In this document: positions 8,935 through 18,073 of the stretch, one piece after another
How the letters are laid out: every line of letters starts with the position of its first letter
Numbering within the stretch: the stretch's first letter is position 1
Source of the DNA: Eretmocerus hayati
Taxonomy: Eukaryota; Arthropoda; Insecta; Hymenoptera; Aphelinidae
Direction of reading: 5' to 3'
NCBI GenBank assembly: GCA_029851415.1
Contig: CM056741.1
Coordinates: 90,245,282 to 90,309,281 of the forward strand
Length of the DNA: 64,000 bases
Notes under the pieces: model-generated
The model's database searches: none
Told to the model about the DNA's origin: nothing
Seen by the model: the letters and a program-made list of their open reading frames with translations, nothing else
Position numbers and translations under genes: made by a program

Positions 8935-10165
8935 GGTCTGTATCAGATCTGATTGGAATATTAGAGGAGTTCACATCTTTGCGCATAAAAATTGTGTAGT
9001 CAACGATACGAGGTGGTAAATATTTGAGTTCTACGGCTTTGGCTCTCGCTTTTTTCAATAGTTCGTATAGAGGTTTTGGATATAAAGGGCGAATAAAAAT
9101 CTTGCTGGAAGATGCCTCTCCGAATGCCTCGGCAGCAGTGGATTTAGCGGTGCCAATGCGCGTTGAAACTATGTAGTCACGTATCTGTGCGGATTTGAAC
9201 TTTACAACAATGCTTTTTGACGTTTGTTTTGTTGCTAAGGCTACGGGTGCACTATTGTTGCTTTTTTTGAAAGATTCACGAGGGAAAATTCTCGCATCAA
9301 GTATGTCACCAACAAGGTGAGCTAGATTCAGCGCTATCAAAATAGATTTCATTAGATTGAAAGGAGTTTTATCGACACTGTTCGGAATACCAGATGCAAT
9401 CAGCTCCGCTTCTTCCTTAAAGGCGACGTTTGCAGAGTTCATGGGCGTAATGTTATTAGATGGCGTATTATTCTGCATAACTCGTAGTTCATCACGTATC
9501 GACGTGAAACCCTGATCCATCTTGTCATTCAAATTGCTGATTTTTTGATCGTGTTCAGCCAGCTTGGCGTGAATGGCACTCAAATCATCAACACGCTTAT
9601 TCAATGCATCAATCGATGTGTGGAAACTGGTCTCTAAAACTTGAAGCCTTCCTTCTTGTCGAGTGGCAAATGCGCTCAGTTGGCGTTCAATCAGTGCAGA
9701 GATAGACGAGAGTCCAGGGTCGGGTACAGCCGGCTGTTGCATGCCAGTAAATAGCGGTGTAGATGGTCTTGTATTGGTGGCAGCTGTGGTATGTACGCCG
9801 GCAAATGTGGTGGTGAAAAGCGATGTACCTTTGTTGACCGGCTGCTGCGATGTCATTGCTGCGAGCCCCGTGCCGCCCTCTAGTGAGAGAATCTGATTCT
9901 GCCCGTTCTCTTCCATGCCGACACTCTTCCGATAATGTTTAGAGCCCGTGATAGAGAGCGCGCAGCAGGGTTTGGCGGATCGATATCCAGCGTACGCACG
10001 TGCACAACCCGGATGGAAAGTGCTCGTGCAGCTATCAGAGTCACAGAGGATAAATTCACCCGCGATAGACTTAAGGCACTTTGTACACGTAGGCATTCGG
10101 CCCGCAGCAGGTGATCGGAGGTGCCGAGTTTGAATGGGGATCAGGTGCGCATGTGCCTTCAACAT
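8915..10165 (-). CDS. E1 ORF1 protein (PHD-type zinc finger, coiled coil, FP25-like C-terminus)
   Basis: ORF1 proteins of this group bind element RNA. The 416-residue frame opens at an ATG, but a second ATG at residue 24 (10096) starts MPTCTKC and lines up with the E2 start, so it may be the real one. Residues about 27-68 hold a Cys/His finger (C-x2-C-x10-C-x4-C-x4-H-x2-C, then CC) of PHD type. A Ser/Thr/Pro-rich linker follows, then a heptad-like coiled coil (about 195-240). The C-terminal third (KIFIRPLYPKPLYELLKKAR) resembles the FP25-like domain seen in other LINE ORF1 proteins. It ends at TGA 8917-8915, about 17 codons before recognisable endonuclease sequence. It has no internal stop. 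Confidence 0.8.
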   Translation of the reverse strand: MLKAHAHLIPIQTRHLRSPAAGRMPTCTKCLKSIAGEFILCDSDSCTSTFHPGCARAYAGYRSAKPCCALSITGSKHYRKSVGMEENGQNQILSLEGGTGLAAMTSQQPVNKGTSLFTTTFAGVHTTAATNTRPSTPLFTGMQQPAVPDPGLSSISALIERQLSAFATRQEGRLQVLETSFHTSIDALNKRVDDLSAIHAKLAEHDQKISNLNDKMDQGFTSIRDELRVMQNNTPSNNITPMNSANVAFKEEAELIASGIPNSVDKTPFNLMKSILIALNLAHLVGDILDARIFPRESFKKSNNSAPVALATKQTSKSIVVKFKSAQIRDYIVSTRIGTAKSTAAEAFGEASSSKIFIRPLYPKPLYELLKKARAKAVELKYLPPRIVDYTIFMRKDVNSSNIPIRSDTDLGALHS

Positions 10166-10467
10166 AAACTTTTGCCGCGTTCCGCTGTCTGGACAAGATT
10201 GTTAAAGCTACAATGTTTGCCACAACACTCTGCACGCACTGGTTTTGTTTTGTTTTTGTTTCATTTCAATCACTGTAGTCACTGCACTTTGATTCCGCAC
10301 AATACAATACTTGCAGCAAGCTATGAGGCTATTAGTGAGTATGTAGGTCCGCAGCACGCAGCAGTGTAGCAGACGACAAGCGTTGTGTGCTGTTTGCACA
10401 GCTGTCAATTGTCCGCCAATAATGGCACTCTCGGCGATGATGATGAGACTCCAGTGCAATCTTCAGC

Positions 10468-10547
10468 GGTGGATAGCTCTCCCAGGCTCGAATGAGGAGC
10501 CAATCAGTGTATGCTCCAAGGGCGAGAGCCTGTAGGAGAGGTCCACC
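10468..10547 (-). ncRNA. E1 5'-leader structured RNA element
   Basis: Eighty bases fold as one nested hairpin. The outer helix is GGTGGA/TCCACC (10468-10473 with 10542-10547). The middle helix is CTCTCC/GGAGAG (10477-10482 with 10535-10540), a 2-nt bulge, then CAGGCTC/GAGCCTG (10483-10489 with 10526-10532). The inner helix is GGAGC/GCTCC around a 12-nt loop. E2 has the same architecture at the same distance (about 95-100 nt) from its 5' end, with paired base changes. The role is unknown; an IRES, ribozyme-like or packaging element are options. Confidence 0.75.
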
Positions 10548-10644
10548 CTGCAAAATTTTCCACTCGGGGAAGTAAAATTGTCGATTAAATCGTCGTTGTA
10601 TGGAGAGTAATACGGATTACGTGTTGTTTCAAATCACCAACGCG

Positions 10645-10646
<2 letters not shown>

Positions 10647-10683
<37 letters not shown>

Positions 10684-10703
10684 TAGATAGATAGATAGAT
10701 AGA
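10647..10703 (+). repeat. (AG)n then (ATAG)n microsatellite between E1 and E2
   Basis: A pure AG run (10647-10679) passes into ATAG repeats (10679-10703). In element sense this is E2's 3' (TATC)n tail followed by (TC)n, and then the 5' end of E1. It therefore serves both as the tail of one element and as the insertion boundary of the other. Confidence 0.9.
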
Positions 10704-10985
10704 CGTCCTTTATTCGCCCGGAGGCAGAAATCAAATATCACATGTGGGATACATATGTCGTATAAATAGAAATTATCAATTAATATAAATAAATCTTTTG
10801 GTCAAGGACAGGTAGGTTATCACAAGTTGTGACTAGTCAAGATTGCAGCAACAAAGGCTGCTTAAACAACATTTAATGAATAGGACAAAGGCTCAACAAA
10901 ATATCGCAGTTATCTTCTAATCAGTCATGTAACAGGTTGTGAGTATAATCACAGTCCATATAAAAAGAGAAGAGCCCAATGACCT
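10704..10985 (-). other. E2 3' untranslated region
   Basis: About 280 AT-rich bases follow the ORF2 stop. In element sense they end GAATAAAGGACGTC, which contains AATAAA, directly before the (TATC)n tail. A short 3' microsatellite tail is common in CR1/L2-type LINEs. Confidence 0.75.
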
Positions 10986-12995
10986 TCAAAGATTGAAGTA
11001 ATGCTTCTTGTCCACATCAATTATCTGGGGAGGCTGTGAACGAAGGAATTCTTTCAAAGCATCCTTAAAAATCGAAATTTTTGCGATCTGCCGAAAACCC
11101 GAAGGGAGAAAGTTCCAGAAATGAGCACACTGGGCTTGGAAAGATCGTCTTCCGTACTCGAGTCTCATTCTGGGTACTTTGAGTTCCTGCTCTTGTGCAT
11201 TCCCACGCCCAGGGCGCTCGGATTGGTGCCTGGTGAACATTGCAGACAGGTAACCAGGTTCCCTCATGTGCATGATCTTATACATGATAATGCCTGCAAA
11301 GTACATTCGCCGCGAATCAGTACGCAACCAATCCAAGCTGTCCCTGAACGGAGTGATGTGCTCGTCTCTCCTGAGATCAAAAATGTATCTCACAAATGAA
11401 TTGCTCAGTCGCTGTATCCGTTGCCGCTGTTCGTCCGCTGCGTCAAGATATGTGACCGTGCAGTAGTCCAGATGAGGCTGGACTAACGCCTCGACCAGTC
11501 GAATGTGAAGAGTCCTGGTGATGCATGCCCTAAAAAACCGCAAACTGTATAGGGCCCTGTTGACTTTCTTTGTCACTTGATTAATTTGCGGTTTCCACGA
11601 CAATTCGCTATCTAAAACAACACCAAGTCTCACGACTGTATCACTGAAAGGGACGAAAACTCCTTCCTGTATCTCAACCCCTGGCAAGTCCATACTTTTC
11701 AGATCTTTGATATTCCTCTCAGAAGAGAAAAAGATTGCTTTGGTCTTACCAGCGTTGAGACGCAGGCCGGAGCCCGCAGCCCAATCAGCAACCAGTCGCC
11801 CCACTTCTCCTAATCGAGCGATCCCCTCTCTGATCTTATTTTTCTCCACCTGAAGATAAATTTGGAGGTCATCAGCGTGAAAGAGATGATCTACCGACTT
11901 TCCGTTCAGTAACCCGGGCAAGTCATTGACATACAAACTATAGAGTAAAGGTCCAAGAACGGAGCCCTGCGGAACACCCAGATTGGTTGCAAGCCAATCA
12001 GAATCCCCATATTTAGAGGTGACTAGTTGGGTGCGACCTTGTAAATATGATTTGATCCACAGGAGGGCCGATCGTGAGAAACCTAGTTGTCGGAGTTTAC
12101 TCAGAAGTTTCGTTGGTGATATCGTGTCAAAGGCTTTGCTGAAGTCAAAGAGCAGTAATAGGGTGATCTTTTTCCTATCGATGCCTAGTCTAATGTCATC
12201 TGTCAATTTCAGCAAAGCTGTCTGGGTACTGTGGTGTTGCCTGAAACCAGCCTGGAAGCGATCTAATAATTTTTCTTTCTTCAAGTCCTCCGTGATTTGG
12301 TCGTGTGCAACCTTTTCGGGAACCTTGGAGAGAAAGCACAGCAGCGCTATAGGGCGGAAATCCGCGACTGATGATGGAGCTGCAGTCTTCTTCAGCGCAA
12401 TCAGTTGTGCTTTCTTCCAAGCCTCAGGGAAAATGCTGTGAGCGAAAGAGGAGTTGAAAATATGTACAATAAGGTCACCCAACGCCGGGAGAGCCTTCGC
12501 GATCACACTTTGAGGAATTCCGTCTGCCCCGCGAGCCTGTGAGGAGGAATGTTTTATAGCAACGACTACTTCATTGAAATTGGTTGGCTTGAATTTCAAA
12601 CCCTCCTCTGGAGCCACCATAATTTCATCCATCGCATCTTCTATATTTTCGTGGGGCGAGACAGAGACTCCCGCAAAGTGAGCGTTCAACTCACCCGGGG
12701 TGAAGCCGTGAAGCTCCTCTTCTTTGCTCTTGGACAAAAGGCCGAGGTTACGCATTTCCTTCCAAATATTTTCATGTTGATCAAGAGCGTCTGAAAGGTG
12801 ATTCTGAATGAAGGAATTCCGCTCTTTTTCGATGCGCACGTCAACTTCTTCACTGAGGCGAAAGAACTCATTTTGAAGCTCAGAACACTTGCGCAGGTTG
12901 CATTGATTTCGCTCCCAGCGCCTACGCGTCGCATCTCGCTTCTTAATGAGTGCCTTCAGCTCGGGACCAATCCAAGGAGCATCACCTTTACGAGG
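10986..12995 (-). pseudogene. E2 ORF2, 3' part: reverse transcriptase
   Basis: These 669 codons stay open to the element's end. Landmarks are the linker (PRKGDAPWIGPELK), GFRQHHSTQTALL, FDFSKAFDTI (motif A, near 12124-12155), GVPQGSVLGPLLYSLYVNDLP, and FHADDLQIY (motif C, near 11866-11890), with His where Tyr is usual before ADD and both catalytic Asp kept. The thumb region (LDWLRTDSRRMYF) matches E1. The frame is the same as the endonuclease part and is cut from it only by the TAG at 12998-12996. There is no natural start here; apparent starts are non-ATG. If the stop is read as sense, the polymerase looks intact. Confidence 0.88.
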
Positions 12996-13913
12996 CTAAA
13001 TCGTTTTTTCCGGTGCTAGTTCGTCCAGAACAACTTTTAAGTTTTCATTAAGACAATTAATTGCATCTTCCAAGCTAGTTTCAGCATTGTTGAGCGCTGT
13101 CCAGTCACAGCGAAGCAGGCGATCATTCAACTGCTCTGGAGTGATGTTACGAAAATCCCTGTAAGTGAAGGAATTTTTAGGCGGAGCAGGAGTGAAGACG
13201 TTGATGGTCACGTCAATGACCGCGTGCCTGCCAAAACTGGGCAATAGTCTGTTTCGTGAGTCGGTAATGATGTCATTTTCATCTACATACATGTGATCAA
13301 TCCATTTGTGAGATACATTGGAGTTGTGTTGGTGAGTCGCGCCATGCTGCACAATCTGTAGGGACAGTTCTTCCGTCAGTGCAGTCAACGTCTTTGTGTC
13401 AGGATGAGCCGGGTCCAGCAAGTCTGCGTTCAGATCCCCCATTATAACTTTGTGGCTAAAGCCACCACACAGTCGGCGTAGTGACCCGAAAAGCCCATTG
13501 TCCTTCTGCATGGCGACCTTTGGGGGCCTATAAATCACACCTACTAAAATAGATGGTGAACCGCTCTGATGCACGCCACAAAACAAGTATTCAGGGATGC
13601 CGGGACACCCTGGCCCAGAAGTATTAGACGAGGCGAGCCTCTCCACTTTGAAATCATTGCGCACATACAGAGCAACCCCACCACCGTTTCTGTTGCGGTC
13701 TTGCCGCAACAGCGAATAACCTGGGATCTGAACAAGACTGTCGTCCACGAACTCATCCAGCCACGACTCAGCTACTCCAAAAAGATGGTAGGAGGGGTCG
13801 GTAGCGACGAGCAGACGCAGATGCTCAATCTCATCCGTTAAGGAATTAAGATTGATAAACCCTGTCTTTAAGGAACCGCCACTCCCTTTAGACCCTCCGG
13901 CAGCCGTATCTAG
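12996..13913 (-). pseudogene. E2 ORF2, 5' part: AP endonuclease
   Basis: The domain starts just after the ORF1 stop with FINLNSL, then GVAESWL (catalytic Glu), GGGVALYV, VGVIYRPP, IMGDLNADLL, HKWIDHMYV and SFGRHAVID. As in E1 the Asp before the last His is missing (R-H here), so this seems lineage-specific. There is no ATG between the ORF1 stop and the endonuclease; the first start-like codon is a GTG at 13748, already inside the domain. The frame is the same as ORF1. It ends at an in-frame TAG in the linker, which is probably a late mutation in this copy. Confidence 0.85.
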
Positions 13914-13916
13914 TCA
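13910..13916 (-). promoter_or_regulatory. Candidate leaky stop (UGA CUAG) between E2 ORF1 and ORF2
   Basis: ORF1 ends ACT CCC TGA and continues CTA GAT in the same frame into ORF2. UGA followed by CUAG is a context known to promote translational readthrough in animal genes. ORF2 lacks an AUG before its endonuclease, so readthrough would explain its expression. I see no clear downstream stem. Translational coupling or a non-AUG start are alternatives. Confidence 0.6.
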
Positions 13917-15749
13917 GGGAGTCCTCAATGGTGCTGCCGTCGGAGCTGTACCTTGCTCTGGAACGGTAGAACTGTTCCCGGTGCTGTTCGTGGGCTCACG
14001 ATTAGGTCCTCGAACAGTTCGACACGCCGTTTGAATGACATGCAGTTCAGTGAGCGACTCAAACGCATACGCTCTCTCGCCATTTCTGCGCCTGACCCAG
14101 AAACGTCCACCACTGTGCCAAACATATTTGAAGCCCAAACCCCGTGCAAGTGGCCTCAAATGAACATATTCCTTATATTTGTCACGGGGTAACATCTCAT
14201 TGATGAAAATCTTTCGGTCCGGCACGTGGGTTTTCGCTTCAGGGTCGAGGAATGTGGGCTCGATATTATGAGCTGTGGAATAATTGTTGGCAATCGAGCG
14301 CTTGGCTTTCATCACCTCCCTGACTAGGCGGCTGCACGAGAGTTGGATTACGCAAGATGGGAGAGAACGTGAGTGAGGACGTGATTTAACGATGGGAGCC
14401 TGGGACAATGAATTTGACGTACTGTTGTTGCGCGTCAGAGACGCCTTTCCAGACACACGCCCGGGCTGCAGAACACGAACATCAAGAATGTTTTCCCTCT
14501 CCAGCGAAGGAAGTATGGACTTGAGTACTGCAAAGGAAATGTTACATACCTCTTCCTCCGAGGCAGTAGAGTCTTTTTTCAAAGCTCCAGTTATAATGAG
14601 TCGATTGCACTCAAGACCATCACCCCTGAGTTCAGTGCACTGCCGCCCAGCATGAGAATGGTCTGACGAATCCGTTCTGAATTGAGGGGCCCCCGCAGAG
14701 GATTGATGTGGGAACTTAGGAGTAGAAGGCTCAATTTCATCAGTATTGCTAGTATCCCGCAGAGTACTCTGTATACCCTTTATAAATTCAGTCAGACTCA
14801 AAATCTGACTCTTCATCAAGGTATTTTGCTCGAGGAGCAGCCCACGATCTAAGCGCAACTCCTCCAGCTTGGAGTTTTGCTTCTCTATAATTTCTTCCAG
14901 GGCCGACATTCGTGCCAACAGTCGGTCATCCGCCTCTCTCACTGCTGGTGTGGAAGACGGAGGAGGAATGGCTACGCATTGGCGCCCTAGGAGAGACATT
15001 ATTCCGTCGAGCCGCTTCTGAGTTGAGTCATTTCGTTGAATGAAGAGGTCCAAAGTACTCTGCGGGATGAAAAACCACTTATCTCTAACAGTTTCTGGAG
15101 CTGACGTTGACGCTGGGGTTGTTGGCTGGACAGGTGTTCCATCGTAGCCATGTTGGGATAAGCCACTACCAGCCTCCGAAGATGTTGGTGAGAGTGGTGG
15201 TTGCAATGCGTCATCTCCGCCAGTGGGACATGAGGCGTCCATAGGGGCTTCCGTAGCTCCAGTTCGAATTGCCGCGCCACTAGCAGTGTGGGCTGTGGTG
15301 CTGCCATCGCCGCGAGCTGGTAGTGCAGCAGACGACAGGCACGGCTCGCGAGAGGCAGGAGCGCCTTTGGTGGTGGGAGGCTTCTCGATACGGCCTGTGA
15401 CAGGGGCCTGCGGGGGGAGGGGTGATGTCCCCACCTTGCTGTGAGCGTTGAGCCGTGCTTGAGTGGTAGTAGACAGGCCACTCATACTAGCACGCGTGCG
15501 GGTTTTCTCCATCCCTCTCTCTCTGACGTACTTCGTGCTGCGTCTAGCAGCCGAAACCGTCTGCTTCACTGCACTCGACGACGTTGTATTAGGTGGATTT
15601 TTACTCACCTCATGACACATCACGCATAACCATTTGTTGCTCGATGTTTTTGAGCACTTAGCGTGAGCAAATCGTTTGCAGGTGCTGCATTGCTTGCTGC
15701 CAGTGCGTAGAATATTGCTGCAGATGTGGCAGGTGGAGTTGGGCATCAT
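13914..15749 (-). CDS. E2 ORF1 protein (PHD-type zinc finger, coiled coil, FP25-like C-terminus)
   Basis: This 611-residue protein is a probable RNA-binding partner of the ORF2 enzyme. Residues about 7-45 form a Cys/His finger (CHIC...CSTC...H..C...WLCVMC) of PHD type. A long Ser/Thr/Pro-rich, low-complexity region follows (about 50-230). Next comes a strong coiled coil (about 270-335: MSALEEIIEKQNSKLEEL). The C-terminal 250 residues include KIFINEMLPRDKYKEY and GFKYVWHSGGRFWVRR, which resemble the baculovirus FP25-like domain found in several LINE ORF1 proteins. The ATG has A at -3 and is followed by a second ATG. No internal stop is present. It is longer than E1 ORF1 because of the disordered linker. 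Confidence 0.85.
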   Translation of the reverse strand: MMPNSTCHICSNILRTGSKQCSTCKRFAHAKCSKTSSNKWLCVMCHEVSKNPPNTTSSSAVKQTVSAARRSTKYVRERGMEKTRTRASMSGLSTTTQARLNAHSKVGTSPLPPQAPVTGRIEKPPTTKGAPASREPCLSSAALPARGDGSTTAHTASGAAIRTGATEAPMDASCPTGGDDALQPPLSPTSSEAGSGLSQHGYDGTPVQPTTPASTSAPETVRDKWFFIPQSTLDLFIQRNDSTQKRLDGIMSLLGRQCVAIPPPSSTPAVREADDRLLARMSALEEIIEKQNSKLEELRLDRGLLLEQNTLMKSQILSLTEFIKGIQSTLRDTSNTDEIEPSTPKFPHQSSAGAPQFRTDSSDHSHAGRQCTELRGDGLECNRLIITGALKKDSTASEEEVCNISFAVLKSILPSLERENILDVRVLQPGRVSGKASLTRNNSTSNSLSQAPIVKSRPHSRSLPSCVIQLSCSRLVREVMKAKRSIANNYSTAHNIEPTFLDPEAKTHVPDRKIFINEMLPRDKYKEYVHLRPLARGLGFKYVWHSGGRFWVRRRNGERAYAFESLTELHVIQTACRTVRGPNREPTNSTGNSSTVPEQGTAPTAAPLRTP

Positions 15750-15873
15750 GGTATAGCAGACAGAAGTGATGTGACAGAGCGTGAATCAGACGATCGCCGA
15801 GCATGCGCAGAGAGATCGGTTTCGGCGCCAAGCACCGTGCTGATATTCCTTCAGATGTTAGTCGATTGCAGAA

Positions 15874-15954
15874 ATTGGAATAATTCCTCTCAGGCTCGAG
15901 TTGGAGCCATGCAGCGATGCTCCAAAAGTATGAGCCTGCGAGAGGATATCCAAT
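15874..15954 (-). ncRNA. E2 5'-leader structured RNA element
   Basis: Eighty-one bases fold like the E1 element. The outer helix is ATTGGA/TCCAAT (15874-15879 with 15949-15954). The middle helix is TCCTCT/AGAGGA (15885-15890 with 15941-15946), a 2-nt bulge, then CAGGCTC/GAGCCTG (15891-15897 with 15932-15938). The inner helix is TTGGAGC/GCTCCAA (15901-15907 with 15919-15925) around an 11-nt loop. It begins about 94 nt from the element's 5' end. A shared box, CCCGAG then TTTTGCAG, precedes it in both elements. Confidence 0.75.
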
Positions 15955-16048
15955 CTGCAAAAAGAGGTCCCTCGGGACAACGTTTTGTTGGTGAGAAATA
16001 ACATTCAACACGGAGCGATATAAAGTGTGTGTGGATGTACTCACCGCC

Positions 16049-16082
<34 letters not shown>

Positions 16083-16112
16083 AGAGATAGAGAGCGAGAG
16101 AGAGAGAGAGAA
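16049..16112 (+). repeat. GA-rich microsatellite at the 5' end of E2
   Basis: It is mostly (AG)n with AGCG and ATAG interruptions. In element sense it is (TC)n leading into TCTCTCTGGCG, the same junction as at E1's 5' end. Confidence 0.85.
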
Positions 16113-17060
16113 GCGTGTCTCTCGGTTGATCGGAGTGGTTCGCCGCAGTGAGGTCCGTAGTCCACGACGATTAGTCCGCGATGCGACTTTGCGCTTTCAG
16201 AGGAGGTACCGACGAGATTCCGTCAAAGACGCTGACAGTGCACCAGCTGTGGGCGGGGAATCGTCATGTGGCGGAGAGAGGCAAAAGGGGAACTTCTGAG
16301 CCTCCCTACGTTACATCCATGCCTAAACCGGGATTCCGTATCGTCAACGATGCGGTGACGTATACATAAAACAGCTGTGGCCTCTTGCGTGACCTTCAGA
16401 TCATATATGTTGTGCAGCGCTCGTGCGAGCGAGTTCGTGCCAATGTATGCATCTGTATGTGTGCTAATCTTGGGAGAGCGAGAGTATCGCTGTCTGTGTG
16501 TGTCGTATTCACACTTCCTTGTCGCGATCTTCCTCGGCATGCAATCGTTTACAGACTCAAGTAATCTCATTTCATATAGTTCTAGTATTTTGACAATGTG
16601 AGGAATCAGAAGTATGAAATTGTCGGAGGAGCGGTTTGTAGACTTATGAAACTTCTTGAAAAAATTTCCATAAATTGTTAGCAATGAAACAATTATACAT
16701 AATGTCCCTTAACTCTACGGTTATCCATATGGGGTTCCATGCTTCATTTTCGATGGAAATTAATATTTCATGGACGTGTTTAGAAGAAAAAATTAAATCA
16801 AAACAACAATTGTATATGACCAAATAATTCTTAATTCTATGATTATGTATATGAGATTCCATACCTCGATTTGATTGAACAAAGTCATCACAATAAGGTT
16901 CATCTTCATCTGAACGGTTCCCTGAATATTATCGATCTATCAATCCGTCAACATGAAGTACAAAAATGAATGACCCTATGTGACGATGAAATCATCGGGG
17001 TGCAAATGACGTGAATGGTGCACGATGTGAATCTCTCGTCGTGCCTCGGGCAGCAGCCTC
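16113..17060. other. Non-coding stretch, partly AT-rich
   Basis: No coding or RNA gene is recognisable. The open frames here are short and resemble nothing I know. From 16570 to 16930 it is AT-rich. Within it, about 70 bases at 16688-16755 recur in diverged form at 16807-16875 (shared landmarks TTAAyTCTAyGrTTAT and GGTTCCATGC/GATTCCATAC), an old local duplication. Confidence 0.5.
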
Positions 17061-17066
17061 AATACC

Positions 17067-18073
17067 AAGTATTCACGGGAAATACTTCTCTTTTGTGTTG
17101 AGGTGCTTCTACTTGAGGCGACGACTGCCAGGGACGTGGGTGTCACATAGCACCGGTATGCCTGCAACCCTGGCGACCCCACCTACACCGACGTTGATCG
17201 CTGCGGCCGGGAGGCTACGAGGCCACTGGTCGTTCCCGCAGATGTTCTGCTTAGGGTTTGGCCAGGGCGAGCTGTCCGGGTCTACCACTGCAGAGATGCC
17301 TTTGCGGGAGAGGGCATCGGATGCCGCGCACTAGCCCCGGAGCTCTTTCAGGTCAGGACAGGCCAGATTAATCAAGTGTTGCTCTCGCTCACTTATATAA
17401 GCGAGAGCAGCTGATTTCTGTATACACATCACCGCGTAACGCGACCTCCCGGGTGTATGCGGTCCTGTACCATGGCCGGGTGGTACACCCAGAGGGGTGG
17501 CATCGCGGTATCACGAGGGTGCAGGAGGGCACCCAGGCCGATCTGCAAGTGCGGGGCAGCAACAGCCGTTGCCCGGAAGCCCTGTGCTGCATCAACCCGC
17601 ACCCCCAGCATGCACAAAATCACACCCGCGGTGATATCATATGCAAGTGCGTGGTAACCCGCGCACTTGCATTACTCCCACGCGATGTTGAGCTGGATGC
17701 TTATAATGCCGCGCACTGCCCCAACCGCCTATAGCATTGTTGTCGTGTGAAACGACAAGGCCGGGCGCCCTTTTCAGGGCGACGACGAAAATGAGTACGC
17801 GCACTGATGATAACGGCATGATGGCGATGCTGCCCGCCTGGTGCAGCTCTTCCCGGGCTCGCTGCCATTCAGACCTCGGTGTCATCCGCAGCAGACCGGT
17901 GGAAACAGGCTCTCAGCTGTTTGGTGGTTATGGATGCAGGCCTTACTAGCTGCATGTACCCAGGTACCTTTCGGCTAGAATTGCCACCCGCGCACTTTAA
18001 CACTGACCGGGACACGGTCACCCACGACACTGGTGATACGCAGGTCGACGCGGGTGAGCCCGACTGGCTCACC
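17067..18073. other. GC-rich region dense in perfect short hairpins
   Basis: Perfect inverted repeats with short loops occur at 17067-17087 (7 bp), 17380-17409 (10 bp), 17517-17534 (6 bp), 17641-17672 (11 bp, 10-nt loop), 17740-17758 (7 bp), 18004-18020 (6 bp) and 18053-18073 (8 bp, 5-nt loop). Longer-range pairs lie at 17127-17133 with 17168-17174, and at 17451-17457 with 17484-17490. Stem sequences differ from one another, so this is not one repeated element. No protein is recognisable. It could be a remnant of an unknown mobile element or a structured RNA locus. Confidence 0.45.
17380..17409. promoter_or_regulatory. Hairpin enclosing a TATATAA box
   Basis: A 10-bp perfect stem, TGCTCTCGCT with AGCGAGAGCA, encloses CACTTATATA, so TATATAAG runs across the loop edge. 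It resembles an RNA polymerase II TATA box, possibly of a decayed element. No transcript or frame can be tied to it. Confidence 0.3.

Larger units (their letters stand above)
5893..10646 (-). mobile_element. Non-LTR retrotransposon E1 (CR1/L2-like)
   Basis: On the minus strand it runs 5' leader (10646-10166), ORF1, ORF2 and a 130-base remnant of 3' untranslated region. ORF1 has an N-terminal zinc finger; ORF2 has an AP-type endonuclease followed by a reverse transcriptase, which places it in the Jockey/CR1/L2 part of the LINE tree. The exact clade is not settled. The 5' end abuts (TC)n. The 3' tail is missing because the gypsy element begins at 5892 and the far side of that element no longer shows E1 sequence. 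One single-base frameshift breaks ORF2. Confidence 0.88.
10679..16048 (-). mobile_element. Non-LTR retrotransposon E2 (CR1/L2-like), nearly full length
   Basis: On the minus strand it has a 5' leader (16048-15750), ORF1 (611 codons), ORF2 (endonuclease and reverse transcriptase), a 3' untranslated region and a (TATC)n tail. It is a diverged relative of E1: both have a PHD-type finger in ORF1, the same endonuclease/RT layout and the same leader hairpin. ORF1 and ORF2 are in one frame separated by a single TGA. A further in-frame TAG at 12998-12996 interrupts ORF2. The element is otherwise open from 15749 to 10986. Confidence 0.88.

Noticed and set aside
13748..13756. GTG or TTG as true starts of the LINE ORF2 pieces (also 8934 and 12839)
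   Set aside because: These codons lie inside conserved domains or continue open frames; they reflect permissive start rules, not real initiation.
17641..17672. microRNA precursor
   Set aside because: The 11-bp stem is too short for a pre-miRNA, and flanking bases do not extend the pairing.
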